A DNA stretch of 64,000 nucleotides. Origin: JBBRZM01 sp963813635. Its GTDB lineage: Bacteria; Actinomycetota; Acidimicrobiia; IMCC26256; JBBRZM01. The stretch's first letter is position 1. Every line of letters begins with the position of its first letter. Shown here in pieces: positions 26,250 through 34,982 of the stretch. The translations under genes were made by a program, and so were the position numbers. The notes beneath the pieces were generated by a model, which saw only the letters and a list, made by a program, of their open reading frames with translations, was not told the origin of the DNA and did not search any database. The stretch spans positions 62,001 to 126,000 of the forward strand of contig CAWEZO010000011.1 of assembly GCA_963813635.1 (NCBI GenBank). The letters are read 5' to 3'.

Positions 26250-27485
26250 ATGGCGCGGCCCAGAGTGACGGTTGTACGCCCCGGCGGCGTTGTAGACGTC
26301 GACACAGGCGAGAGGACCGACGGTGGGTATGTCCGCGTCGAAGGTCGTCGGATCGTCGACGTTGGCACGGGCCGCGGCTCGTTCGCCGATGCCGACGACG
26401 TCTTCGAGCTCCCCGAGCTCACGTTGATCCCCGGGTTGATGGACATGGAGGTCGACCTCCTCCTCGGCGGGCCGGGAGCGGGGCTCATGGACCCTGTGTG
26501 TACCAATCCGGTAAAGATGACGCTGCGCGCTGCGGTGAACGCCAAGCGCACGCTCCTCGCCGGGTTCACGACGGTGCGCAACCTCGGTCTGTTCGTCAAG
26601 ACGGGCGGCTATCTGCTCGACGTCGCCTTGTCCGAGGCGATCGAGGCCGGCTGGATCGAAGGCTGTCGGGTCGTACCCGCTGGGCACGCGATCGTCCCGA
26701 CAGGGTCGCACCTCGACCCCAGTGCTCAATCTGGTCTCGCACCGCACATCATGCCGCTCACCGTTGAGGAAGGCGTGGCCGACGGAGTTGACGCGGTGCG
26801 TCGCGCTGTGCGCTATCAGATCCGCTACGGTGCCAAGGTCATCAAGTGCTGCGCGTCGGGAGGCGTGCTCGCCTCAGACGCCCCGTGGGACGCCCCGCAG
26901 TATTCCGCTGACGAACTGGCCGTGATTGCGGACGAGGCGCACCGCCGCGGCCTCAAGGTGGCGGCCCACTGCCACGGTGACCGCGCCGTCAATGCGGTAC
27001 TCGATGCCGGTATCGACTGCATCGAGCACGGTTTCATGATCACCGACGCGACGATCCAACGGGTCGTCGACACCGGCGCGTTCCTGGTGTCCACGAACGC
27101 GCTCGCCGAGAACTGGGACGTCTCCGACAACTCAGAGGGGCTGCAGGCCGGCGCCGTCGACGTGTTCCCTCTTGCGAAGGAGTCCCTGTCCAACGCCATT
27201 GCGGCAGGGGTCAGGATCGCATGCGGGAGCGATGCTCCCGCGATCTGGCACGGTCGCAACGCCGAGGAGTTAGTCGTGCTCGTGAAGCGCGGCATGACGC
27301 CGCTCCAGGCGATCCGGGCCGCGACGACGGTCGCGGCGGAGTTGATCGATCGTCCGGATCTGGGCCGGATCGCGCCCGGCATGGTGGCCGACATCGTCGG
27401 AGTGCCCGGCGATCCACTGTCGGAGATCGCGGTCACTCAGCAGGTACGGTTCGTGATGAAGGATGGCAAGGTCTACAAGCGCTGA
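26250..27485 (+). CDS. Amidohydrolase-superfamily protein with ExD in place of the HxH metal motif
   Basis: A 411-residue TIM-barrel amidohydrolase of the imidazolonepropionase/prolidase-like branch: TLIPGLMDMEVDLLLGG, KVIKCCASGGVLASDAPWD (Lys that would be carboxylated), LKVAAHCHGDRAV (His), CIEHGFMI (His), VRIACGSDAP (Asp) and GRIAPGMVADIVGV. The usual strand-1 HxH metal ligands read Glu-Val-Asp here, so the metal site must differ; a mononuclear enzyme or a changed reaction is possible. ATG 26250 (MARPRVTVVRPGGVVD) is preferred. It is 42 bases upstream of the Rieske oxygenase in the same direction, so it probably acts in the same pathway. Confidence 0.82.
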   Translation: MARPRVTVVRPGGVVDVDTGERTDGGYVRVEGRRIVDVGTGRGSFADADDVFELPELTLIPGLMDMEVDLLLGGPGAGLMDPVCTNPVKMTLRAAVNAKRTLLAGFTTVRNLGLFVKTGGYLLDVALSEAIEAGWIEGCRVVPAGHAIVPTGSHLDPSAQSGLAPHIMPLTVEEGVADGVDAVRRAVRYQIRYGAKVIKCCASGGVLASDAPWDAPQYSADELAVIADEAHRRGLKVAAHCHGDRAVNAVLDAGIDCIEHGFMITDATIQRVVDTGAFLVSTNALAENWDVSDNSEGLQAGAVDVFPLAKESLSNAIAAGVRIACGSDAPAIWHGRNAEELVVLVKRGMTPLQAIRAATTVAAELIDRPDLGRIAPGMVADIVGVPGDPLSEIAVTQQVRFVMKDGKVYKR

Positions 27486-27527
27486 GCGCTTCGGCAACGG
27501 CGTCAGCCCTACGCAACGAGGTGAATC

Positions 27528-28847
27528 ATGCCCCACTTCGAGAAGCCCGCCGAGGGGAGCTGGACCGAGCATTACGCGGGGCTGGGTACGGAGCCGGTCT
27601 CGTTCCAGGACTCCTATGACCCCGACTACTGGCAGGAGGAGATCGACACGATCTTCAAGCGTGAGTGGCTGAACGTCGGACGAGTTGAGCAACTTCCTCG
27701 CGTCGGCAGCTACTTCACGAGGGAGCTGCCGTGGGCGAAGCGGAGCATCATCGTCAACAAGGACGAGCATGGAACCATCCGCGCCTACTACAACGTGTGC
27801 CGCCATCGCGGCAACAAGCTCGTCTGGAACGATTACCCGAACGAAGAGACGGCGGGCACGTGCCGTCTCTTTACCTGCAAGTATCACGGCTGGCAGTACG
27901 GACTCGACGGGGCGCTCGATTACGTCCAGCAGGAAGACGAGTTCTTCGACCTCGACAAGGAGGCGCTCGGACTCGTAGCGGTCGCGTGCGACGTGTGGGA
28001 GGGGTTCATCTTCGTGAACCTCGACCGCAACCCGAAGCAGACGCTCGCCGAGGCTCTTGCGCCGGTCGCGGCGGGCCTGGCCGGCTATCCCTTCGGCGAG
28101 ATGACACAAACCTATTCCGTCCGGTCGGAGATCGACGCGAACTGGAAGCTCTTCATCGATGCATTTGTCGAGTTCTACCACGCGCCGGTCCTCCATATGA
28201 ACCAGGCGGTGAGCGAGGAGGGAAGCCGCCTGCATCGGTACGGCTTCGAGGGCCTGCACTACGAACTGTTCAGCCCACACTCGATGGTCTCGTCGTGGGG
28301 AGGAATCGCCCCTCCGAAGGACCCCAAGATGGTCAAGCCGATCGAGAACATCCTGCGCGCCGGCCTCTTCGGAGCGTGGGACAAGCCCGAGCTGATGAAG
28401 GACCGGGAGCTTCCGCCCATGGTCAACCCACCGCGGCACCGGGCGTGGGGGCTCGACTCGTGGGTCTTGTATCCGAACTTCATGATCCTCATCTGGGAGC
28501 CCGGCTGGTACATGACGTACAACTACTGGCCGCTCGGGCCGAGCAAGCTCCTGTTCGAGTCGACGCTCAACTTCGTTCCGCCGAAGAACGCGCAAGAACG
28601 GATCGCGCAAGAGATGACGTTCTGCTCGATCTCGGAATATGTCTTCCAGGACATGAATACGTTGGAAGCGACGCAGTCAATGATCGAGAGCGGCGTTGTG
28701 GACACGTTCGTGCTCAACGATCAGGAGATCCTTTGTCGCCATCACCATGCGGTCGTACGCGCCCACATCGAGGCTGGCGAGCGACCCGCGACCTACCCGT
28801 GGACGACGGGCTCGTCGACCACTGGTGCTCGAGCGGAAACGGGTTGA
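27528..28847 (+). CDS. Rieske non-heme iron oxygenase, alpha subunit
   Basis: A 439-residue ring-hydroxylating oxygenase. The Rieske [2Fe-2S] ligands are in CRHRG and CKYHGWQYGLDG. The catalytic domain has DANWKLFIDAFVEFYHAPVLHMNQ, giving the His-His facial triad part, with a Trp-rich region IWEPGWYMTYNYWPLGP lining the pocket. It inserts oxygen into an aromatic, steroid or related ring using electrons from a separate reductase. No ferredoxin or reductase gene is nearby. It is followed four bases later by a small unknown gene. The substrate cannot be read from the sequence; the length fits monooxygenase- or dioxygenase-type alpha-only enzymes. Confidence 0.92.
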   Translation: MPHFEKPAEGSWTEHYAGLGTEPVSFQDSYDPDYWQEEIDTIFKREWLNVGRVEQLPRVGSYFTRELPWAKRSIIVNKDEHGTIRAYYNVCRHRGNKLVWNDYPNEETAGTCRLFTCKYHGWQYGLDGALDYVQQEDEFFDLDKEALGLVAVACDVWEGFIFVNLDRNPKQTLAEALAPVAAGLAGYPFGEMTQTYSVRSEIDANWKLFIDAFVEFYHAPVLHMNQAVSEEGSRLHRYGFEGLHYELFSPHSMVSSWGGIAPPKDPKMVKPIENILRAGLFGAWDKPELMKDRELPPMVNPPRHRAWGLDSWVLYPNFMILIWEPGWYMTYNYWPLGPSKLLFESTLNFVPPKNAQERIAQEMTFCSISEYVFQDMNTLEATQSMIESGVVDTFVLNDQEILCRHHHAVVRAHIEAGERPATYPWTTGSSTTGARAETG

Positions 28848-28851
28848 CCTC

Positions 28852-29196
28852 ATGACTGATGCGATGACAGCTGCAGAACTTCCGGCCGATTTCGCCGATC
28901 TGGCTCCGTTCTCGGGTTGGATTCTCGAGACTTGGCGCGAGCGATACGAGAAGCGCCTCGCCTCATCGATGGTCGAGATGCAAGCGTTCTACGACGCGGC
29001 CTTGCCCCGCCTGAGTGACCTGATCGAGCATTGCAACGCGTACGACATCAACGATCTCCCGCGGCCCGAACACAACCTGTTGCTCATGGCGATGTCTGTG
29101 CTCGAGGTGTCGTTCCCCGTGGACGCTTGGCGCCAGCCACACGTTCCCGACAGCGGTTCGGCCGACCTCGAAGTCGTCCGCGAACCGCTGCTGTGA
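28852..29196 (+). CDS. Unknown 114-residue protein coupled to the Rieske oxygenase
   Basis: MTDAMTAAELPADFADLAPFSGWIL starts four bases after the oxygenase stop. The protein is mostly helical (ETWRERYEKRLASSMVEMQAFYDAALPRLSDLIEHCNAY), has a Pro-rich hinge DINDLPRPEHNLL and ends VPDSGSADLEVVREPLL. No metal motif, signal or membrane segment is visible, and it does not look like a ring-hydroxylase beta subunit (no NTF2-like fold pattern, and too short). The tight coupling suggests an accessory or assembly role. I do not recognise the family. Confidence 0.75.
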   Translation: MTDAMTAAELPADFADLAPFSGWILETWRERYEKRLASSMVEMQAFYDAALPRLSDLIEHCNAYDINDLPRPEHNLLLMAMSVLEVSFPVDAWRQPHVPDSGSADLEVVREPLL

Positions 29197-29532
29197 GCGG
29201 CGCGTAGTCGGTCCGCTCGCGGAACTCGATCACTCGGCACATGACCGAGTTCCGCAGCGTCTACGGCGATCTGATCGTCCCCAGATTCCTCGCAACCGCC
29301 GGGCCCTTCCGGCCCCGCTCGCCCGCCTTCGGGAGCTCAACGCTCTTGTCACCGCCGACGCGGATCGCGGCCGGCAGCTCGGTCGTGTCAGACTGAGTCA
29401 GGGTCACCGGGGCACGCATTGCTGGTCACGGCACTCCTTTTCGGCTTGCGCCGGAGAACCGTCTGCGAGTACTCGTTGTGCAACGTACGCGAGTCCAACA
29501 CCCGGACGCACCGGGGAGGGAGGTCCCATCGG
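29197..29532. other. Intergenic region with one possible small minus-strand frame
   Basis: A GTG at 29407 on the minus strand opens a 48-codon frame to 29261 (VTLTQSDTTELPAAIRVGGD, then KSVELPKAGERGRKGPAVAR). It is hydrophilic and unrecognised, and no convincing ribosome site was seen. A ribosome site (GGAGGGAGG) for the next plus-strand gene lies just before 29533. Confidence 0.25.
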
Positions 29533-30636
29533 ATGATTGTGGACAATCCGGAGGTCACACTGGACGACGACGGACGTGGGATCCCTGACGAAGCACGAGA
29601 GGCCGCGTTCCTGGACTGGATGTGTGCGTTCAGCGCTCATGGAGATGACGGGAAACAGTATTGGTTCGGATGCTCACCGTTGTCGCTGGCGTTCGAGGCC
29701 ATGGATCTGTGGCATATGGAAGTCAGTTGGGGCACAGGGAAGGTTCTCGAACCCGCCGGTTCTGTGTACAGGATCGCAGAGTTTCCGCAGAATGCGCTGA
29801 AGGGAGGAGAGCGTCTTCCGGGTGGTGCCCTCAGAGTCAACAAATCGGACGAGCAAGTGACGGTAGACCTCGGTGATTTCCACCTCGTATGTAAGGCCGA
29901 CAATTCATGGCACTACAGCATGGAGGACAAGGCGAGCGGAGTGAGCGCGACGTTCGTACACACCGTGGAAGGCTTTCCGACCTGGTACGGGAAGGAGAAG
30001 CCCTCATCGCTCACCCAGCACAGCATTGCCTATGGATACAACTGGTCCGGCCGAGTCGAAGGGATGCTCAGCCTGGATGGGCGTGCGATTCGGATACAAG
30101 GGAAGGGAATTCGAGAACGGTATGTCGCTGTGGACACATCCGCGGCCGAGATCGGCGGCTGGGAGGACTGGATGTGGTTCCACTTCGACGAAGTGTTCGG
30201 GAGCATGTATGAGATGAAGTTGGGCAGCAAGGACATGTCACTTTACCTTGTGGACGACAACGAGTACTGCCCGGCCGGCAATTTCAACATCGAGCATCAG
30301 GGCTGGGCCTACCTTCCTCCGCTGGGGGCTTTCATCCCGACGCGGTACGCGATAACCATGGAAACCGAAGCAGGCGTGTTGGAGATGGCGGCGAATGCGG
30401 TGGGCGCTACACCGTGGGGTGTGACGGGTAAAGTTCCCGACACCCCTGTTGTGACGCTGAATTGGGACAAGGTTGAGGGTACATTTTCGTACAAGGATGG
30501 TCGTAAGAGAACGCTGACCAACGGAATGGGGGGAACTTCGATTAGGCAGTGGAAGCCATATCCGAGCATCCTCCTGTCGGATATCGTGGCTGCCGGCATC
30601 ACCAATGAGCCGGCGACACGCTTGACCACCCTCTAG
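29533..30636 (+). CDS. AttH/CrtC-like lipocalin-fold protein
   Basis: A 367-residue beta-rich protein: ADNSWHYSMEDKASGVSATFVHTVEGFPTWYGKEK, then GYNWSGRVEGMLSLDGRAIRIQGKGIRERYV, WMWFHFDEVFGSMYEMKLG and YCPAGNFNIEHQGWAYLPP in segments. The Trp/Tyr-rich double lipocalin pattern resembles AttH and carotenoid 1,2-hydratase (CrtC) proteins, which act on terpenoid or related hydrophobic ligands. Codon use looks less GC-rich than the neighbours, consistent with transfer. ATG 29533 has a strong ribosome site. Its place among oxygenase and dehydrogenase genes suggests hydration or isomerisation of a hydrophobic intermediate, which is inference. Confidence 0.6.
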   Translation: MIVDNPEVTLDDDGRGIPDEAREAAFLDWMCAFSAHGDDGKQYWFGCSPLSLAFEAMDLWHMEVSWGTGKVLEPAGSVYRIAEFPQNALKGGERLPGGALRVNKSDEQVTVDLGDFHLVCKADNSWHYSMEDKASGVSATFVHTVEGFPTWYGKEKPSSLTQHSIAYGYNWSGRVEGMLSLDGRAIRIQGKGIRERYVAVDTSAAEIGGWEDWMWFHFDEVFGSMYEMKLGSKDMSLYLVDDNEYCPAGNFNIEHQGWAYLPPLGAFIPTRYAITMETEAGVLEMAANAVGATPWGVTGKVPDTPVVTLNWDKVEGTFSYKDGRKRTLTNGMGGTSIRQWKPYPSILLSDIVAAGITNEPATRLTTL

Positions 30637-30762
30637 GTGGGGGGACGTCGACCCTCCGGTTCGGAGGACATCGACCAGAAACGAACCCTCGCTCTCTGCC
30701 AGCCCCGGCGGCACACCGAGGTTGGCATGGTGGAAGCGCGGCATCAGTCGATCAAGAGATCG

Positions 30763-31794
30763 TCAGCGACACTCGAACGGCGTCGTCGCCGGGACCCGAC
30801 GATCCATCAAGGCCAGGGCGTCTTCGAACCGCTCGAGTGGGAACGACGCGCCCAGGAGTTCAGCAGTCGGCACCTTGCCTTCGTTGATCATCGTGCAGGC
30901 GCCGGCCAGGTCGAGCCCGCCCCCGGGAAGGATGGTGATGTGGCGGATGGCGATCTTGCTGACGTCGAAGCTCTCCAGTGGCCTGTCCTTCATGGCCGCT
31001 TCGATCACCGTCCCGCCGGCACGGACGAGGTCCATGGCCACCGCCAATGTCACGGGGTTCCCCGATGCGGCGTCCAGCACGACGTCGGCCATGGCGCCGC
31101 CGGTGATCTCGGCCACTCGACCGACGACGTCTTCGTTCTCGACGTCGACGGCGTGATCTGCCCCGACCCGCAGCGCGGTGTCGAGCCGGACACGATCCGA
31201 GCTGAGCCCGGTGACGATGACTGTTCCGACGCCGGCGGCCTTGGCGCCGACGATGGCTGCCAGGCCCATGTGTCCCGGACCTTCGACCACCAGGACGTCA
31301 TCCGGCTTCACCGAACGGATCCAGGTGATGGCGTTCGTGAGGCACTCGTAGACCGTCAGCTCGGTCGCCGGCAGATCGTCTCGGAGCTTGTGCACCTCGG
31401 AGCCCGGCACGAGCTCCATGTACTCCGAGTAGCCCCCGAACAGCCCGGACGCCTCGTCCAACGGGAAGTCAAACCCGTAGACCCTCCGCCTGCCGTCGGG
31501 CATCACGACGAGCGAGCGGAGACCGACACGGTCGCCTTCTTGGACCCTGAATTCGACCGCCGCTTCGGGGCTGATCTTCTCGATTCGCCCGACCACCTCG
31601 TGGCCGGGCACCACAGGGAAGACGCCTCCCGACGGCACGGGGGGATGTCCCCCGAACTGATCGATGTCGCTGTGGCAGATACCCGTGGCTTCGACCTTGA
31701 GCACCGCGCAGCCCGGGCGCAACTCGGGTACGGGAACCTCGCGTTCCTCCGAGGTCTCGTCTCCGTTGAACACGATCGCACGCGGCACCGGCAC
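30763..31794 (-). CDS. Zinc-type alcohol dehydrogenase (MDR) without structural zinc loop
   Basis: A 343-residue medium-chain dehydrogenase: catalytic zinc motif VEATGICHSDIDQFGGH and PVVPGHEVVGRI, nucleotide-binding VLVVEGPGHMGLAAIVGAKAAG, and a downstream DAASGNPVTLAVAMDLVRAGG. The four-cysteine structural zinc lobe of classical alcohol dehydrogenases is absent; that stretch is VVMPDGRRRVYGFDFPLDEAS. It probably oxidises a secondary alcohol with NAD(P). It is divergent from a TIM-barrel isomerase across a 181-base region with a perfect palindrome. Confidence 0.88.
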   Translation of the reverse strand: MPVPRAIVFNGDETSEEREVPVPELRPGCAVLKVEATGICHSDIDQFGGHPPVPSGGVFPVVPGHEVVGRIEKISPEAAVEFRVQEGDRVGLRSLVVMPDGRRRVYGFDFPLDEASGLFGGYSEYMELVPGSEVHKLRDDLPATELTVYECLTNAITWIRSVKPDDVLVVEGPGHMGLAAIVGAKAAGVGTVIVTGLSSDRVRLDTALRVGADHAVDVENEDVVGRVAEITGGAMADVVLDAASGNPVTLAVAMDLVRAGGTVIEAAMKDRPLESFDVSKIAIRHITILPGGGLDLAGACTMINEGKVPTAELLGASFPLERFEDALALMDRRVPATTPFECR

Positions 31795-31845
31795 TCCTTA
31801 CCGCCGCTCGAAGCGGCCCTCCAGGTCTGTGAACCGAGCAGCGTT

Positions 31846-31900
31846 GTTGTACCGACCGGTCGGCCGTGACGTTACTGTTGCTGGACTGACCGGTCGATAG
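31846..31900. promoter_or_regulatory. Twin TetR-type operators between the dehydrogenase and isomerase genes
   Basis: A perfect 12-bp palindrome CCGACCGGTCGG lies at 31852-31863 and a second GACCGGTC at 31888-31895, 36 bp apart start to start. Such ACCGGT-centred palindromes are typical TetR-family operators in actinobacteria. No regulator gene lies in the window's island. A related TTGTACCG...GTCGGTC sequence occurs at 37138-37152 before the P450. Confidence 0.5.
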
Positions 31901-31975
31901 GTTGGCTTACCTGCTGCGTCCGTCACACGGGGGTGGCCCGATGCGCAGACCAAGATCGACGAGCTGTTCGCCGAA

Positions 31976-32794
31976 ATGAAGGCAGCTATGGAACGAATCG
32001 GCATCGAGCACCTCAGCGTTTTCGGCCTACCTCCAGTCCAGTTCGTCAACCTCGTGGCAGACCTCGGCTGCCGCTATCTGGCAACCGGCCTGGCTGCTGC
32101 GCCGTACAACCCCCACGGCTATGCGCCGTTCTCACTCAAGGACGACCCGGCTCTTCGACGGGAGATGATCGCGGCGATGCGCGACCGTGGCGTCTCGATC
32201 TCACTCGGCGAAGGTTTCTCCCTGCGGGAAGGCCAGGACTTCGGCGATCGTCGGGACGATCTCGAGGTGATGGCGGAACTGGGCGTCCACCGGATCAACA
32301 CTGTGACGATGGACCCGGACCTCGGCCGGTCTTTCGACCAGTTCGGCAAGCTGGCCGAGACGGCGGCCACGCTCGGCATGGAGACCACGGTCGAGTTCGG
32401 TCCGGGCCTGTCGGTCGGAGATCTTCCAACAGCGGTCACGGCGGTGGACCATGTTGGCCGGCCGGACTTCCGCTTGCTCATCGATACCATGCATTTCGGG
32501 CGCACCGGTTCGGGTCCTGCGGACATCGCTGCGCTCGATCCGGGTCTCATCGGCTATGTCCAGCTGAGTGACGCGCCGGTGGAGTCGAGGTTCCCGACCT
32601 ACATGGAAGAGGCGATGTTCGAGCGGGTGGTGCCAGGCCAAGGTGAGCTGCCCTTGCGGGAGATTCTCGCTGCAGTGCCGCCCGATGTCATCGTCGGCAT
32701 CGAAGTGCCACTCCGCTCGCAAGCTGAAGCAGGTATCGGCCCCGAGGCGCGATTGCGCCCGTGCGTGGAAGCGGCGCGCGCACTCCTTGGATGA
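31976..32794 (+). CDS. Sugar-phosphate isomerase/epimerase-like TIM barrel
   Basis: A protein of about 272 residues (MKAAMERIGIEHLSVFGLPP; an internal ATG at 31988 is also possible) of the xylose-isomerase-like / AP-endonuclease-2 fold. Metal ligands of the fold are visible in METTVEFGPGL (Glu), FRLLIDTMHFGR (Asp, His), GYVQLSDAPVES and IVGIEVPLRS (Glu). The family isomerises or epimerises sugars and inositols, and sometimes cleaves other hydroxy-acids. Divergent from the dehydrogenase, it may share its operator. The substrate is unknown. Confidence 0.8.
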   Translation: MKAAMERIGIEHLSVFGLPPVQFVNLVADLGCRYLATGLAAAPYNPHGYAPFSLKDDPALRREMIAAMRDRGVSISLGEGFSLREGQDFGDRRDDLEVMAELGVHRINTVTMDPDLGRSFDQFGKLAETAATLGMETTVEFGPGLSVGDLPTAVTAVDHVGRPDFRLLIDTMHFGRTGSGPADIAALDPGLIGYVQLSDAPVESRFPTYMEEAMFERVVPGQGELPLREILAAVPPDVIVGIEVPLRSQAEAGIGPEARLRPCVEAARALLG

Positions 32795-33210
32795 ACGCGT
32801 CGTGGACGCCGGCGCGTTCGTGCTGATCGACGCGAGGCATGGAGCCCAGAGGCGGTCAGAGCCGGGTCGACGGCGCGGTGCTGATCCTGCCGCCCGAGAT
32901 CGACCACCCGAAGGTGCCGTGGAGCGGACGCGAATGTCCGCCACACGTGCTCGGGGGCCGCGCGTTCCTCGCGGAGTCTCATCACCGTTGAGGAAACGAT
33001 CGCACGAGCCACGGCACTTCTCCGGACGACATCGAAGCGATCAAGCAGCTCGAGGGAGGATACGGCGAACGATGGACACCAAGGCGTGGGCTGGCATGCG
33101 CCACGTGTTCACCGGCGACTACCGCGAGTCTGCGACAGAGTCGGCGTCGCGAGGATCATTGCGTTGGCGCTGACCCTGCTCCGGATGGACTGCACGGAAG
33201 GGGCTCCGGC
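32795..33210. other. Low-content stretch with decayed sequence
   Basis: No intact gene is visible over these 416 bases. A short frame from ATG 32839 (MEPRGGQSRVDGAVLILPPE) has no recognisable family. A SnoaL-like remnant occupies 33025-33170. The stretch ends at the GTG of a VOC gene. Confidence 0.4.
33025..33170 (+). pseudogene. SnoaL/NTF2-like protein remnant
   Basis: DDIEAIKQLEGGYGER at 33025 and, one frame over, MDTKAWAGMRHVFTGDY at 33072 together match the opening of SnoaL-like proteins (IEAIKQLKxRYxxxLDTKDWxGMRxVFTDD). The frame is broken between the two parts and everything after the first 40 residues is lost. The break is not in a CGCG context, so real decay is likely. Confidence 0.55.
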
Positions 33211-33594
33211 GTGAGCCTGGAGCGCTTCGAGGTCGGCATTGTGAGCGGCGACCGCACGGTGGTCGAGTTTCTCGCCGATGTGTTCCATCTCGACGAGCTG
33301 CCTGCGAGCGAGTACCAGGTCGGGACGCTGTATCGTCTGCGGTCGCCGGGAGCCGTCATCAAGGTGATGGTGCCGAAGGAGTCGCCGACGGACTCCGACG
33401 GCCAGCCCTTCCTCTCGGTGAAAGGCCTCCGCTACCTGAGCATGTTGGTCACCGACCTTGATCGTGTGATCGAACGCTGCATCGCTCGAGGGGGCACCGT
33501 TCTGCTCGAGGCGTTCGAGTTCAAGCCGGGTGCGCGCCTCGCGGTCATCATGGACCCCGATGGGAACACGATGGAGGTCACCGAAACCGGGTGA
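33211..33594 (+). CDS. VOC (glyoxalase/dioxygenase) family protein
   Basis: A 127-residue single VOC module: VSLERFEVGIVSGDRTVVEFLADVFHLDELP, a central LRYLSMLVTDLDRVIERCIARGGT and the C-terminal signature LAVIMDPDGNTMEVTETG with the last-strand Glu. The first-strand His common in metal-binding members is not evident (FEVGIVSG), so metal binding may differ or be absent. The start is GTG 33211 after a GGAAGGGG-like site. The function within the island pathway is unknown. Confidence 0.75.
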   Translation: MSLERFEVGIVSGDRTVVEFLADVFHLDELPASEYQVGTLYRLRSPGAVIKVMVPKESPTDSDGQPFLSVKGLRYLSMLVTDLDRVIERCIARGGTVLLEAFEFKPGARLAVIMDPDGNTMEVTETG

Positions 33595-33711
33595 CTTCTC
33601 ATCCACGTCCGAGGCCCGCCCGGCTCCTGCCGTGGTCCATGCGAACGGCGTTTGCAGCCCGACTGTGCGGTTCAGCTTAATTCGCTGCTCGAGCGATGCG
33701 GGACGTCGTGG

Positions 33712-34473
33712 TCACGCGCGAAGGCCCTGCATCATTCCGCCGTCAACGAGCACGTCGATTCCCGAGATGAACGACGCATCGTCGGAGAGCAGGAAAGCGA
33801 CGAGGGCGGCCGCCTCTTGCGGCTGGCCGATGCGGCCGAGGGGCGTCTTTTCAAGCATGACCCGCATCATCGGGTGCTCCTGCATCTCCTGCTCGGCGGC
33901 GGGGGTTTGGATCAGGCCGGGCGAAATGGAGTTCACTCGTCCACCGCGCGGCCCCCACGACACCGCCGCTTGCGCGGCGGCACGGATGACGCCGCGCTTC
34001 GCCCAGGGGTAGGCCAGATTGCTGTCAGTGATGACTGCGGCCGCACGATCCAGGAAGTCGGCGGCTCGTGGATTCTCTATCAGAGCATCAAGCTTCGGGT
34101 CAGCGCCCACTTGGTACGCGGAGCTGGAGGCAAAGCAGACGGCCGCAGATCCCGGTTGGACCAACGGCTCGAAGGCGTCGAGCAGCAGCTGCGTGCCAAC
34201 CAGATCCACCTCGAACACGCGACGGGAGTCGGCCATCGTCGGGGTGATGCCGGCGGCGTGCGCGAGACTGCGGAAAGCGCCGAGGTCCCTGACCTGGTCG
34301 ACGAGACGTGCGAGCGCAGCGGGGTCCGAGATGTCACAAGTGACTCCCACGGCCCCGTCGATGTCGGGCGCTCGCAGGTCGACGGCGATCAGGTGCTCGC
34401 TCGTTCCACGTAGCCGTTCGAGGCATGCGCGGCCCATGCCCCTGGCGGCGCCGGTAACAACGGTGACAGTCAT
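33712..34473 (-). CDS. Short-chain dehydrogenase/reductase
   Basis: A 253-residue classical SDR: TVTVVTGAARGMGRACLERL (cofactor loop TGxxxGxG), VAGITPTM-like LAHAAGITPT, the catalytic Ser in CFASSSAYQ, and YPWAKRGVI (YxxxK). The C-terminus FISGIDVLVDGGMMQG is standard. The loop after the catalytic Ser (VGADPKLDALIENPRAADFLDR) is long, as in hydroxysteroid-dehydrogenase-like SDRs. It probably oxidises or reduces an alcohol/ketone intermediate of the island pathway; the substrate is not determined. Confidence 0.88.
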   Translation of the reverse strand: MTVTVVTGAARGMGRACLERLRGTSEHLIAVDLRAPDIDGAVGVTCDISDPAALARLVDQVRDLGAFRSLAHAAGITPTMADSRRVFEVDLVGTQLLLDAFEPLVQPGSAAVCFASSSAYQVGADPKLDALIENPRAADFLDRAAAVITDSNLAYPWAKRGVIRAAAQAAVSWGPRGGRVNSISPGLIQTPAAEQEMQEHPMMRVMLEKTPLGRIGQPQEAAALVAFLLSDDASFISGIDVLVDGGMMQGLRA

Positions 34474-34982
34474 TGATGGTTGATCTCCTGATCGCCTTGA
34501 CGCTGCGGACCTTCACACAGAGGCGGCGTCGGCGGCCGTGAACGATGGGCTCTTTGTTTCAACCGTAGTGGCGGTCTTGCCGCCCCATCCGGTTCTCGAG
34601 CGGGGTCACCTGCCCCAGCTGTGTCCGGGCGGCCTTCCGTTCGCGCTCGACCTCGGCGATCCAGGTGCCGACCGTGGCCACCGCCTCGCCTTTCGTCGAG
34701 CAGCTCTGAACAACGCGCGAGCCGTTCATCGCATATCCGGATCTGTTCCCGAAGCGCGGCTTGGCGTTCCTCGGCCTCGAGGCTTCTCGACGGCGATTCA
34801 CCGGAGGTGCGTAACAAGGCCCGTAGATGTCCGGAACGCCCGTGCCGCGGCGGGTTCTGCGCACAGATCTCCATGCTTGTTTCGTGGACCCGCGGTCGCG
34901 CAGCCGATGCCGCGGGCGTCGCCTGTAGCTGGCGTCCGACTGGGGATCGGCGAAGATGCGGAACTTCATCGGGGTGACTTCG
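34474..34982. other. Stretch with recombinase debris only
   Basis: Between the SDR start and the next gene no intact gene is seen. A serine-recombinase tail remnant covers 34559-34778; the rest is unrecognised. Confidence 0.4.
34559..34778 (-). pseudogene. Serine recombinase C-terminal coiled-coil remnant
   Basis: On the minus strand, EAEERQAALREQIRICDERL and ARCSELLD continue one frame over as EAVATVGTWIAEVERERKAARTQL. Together they match the C-terminal coiled coil of large serine recombinases of actinobacterial elements (IADCDRRLARYRAALDAG...VAGWIAEVQxER). The resolvase and recombinase domains are absent. The break (GACGAAAGGCGAGG) is not at CGCG. Confidence 0.6.
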
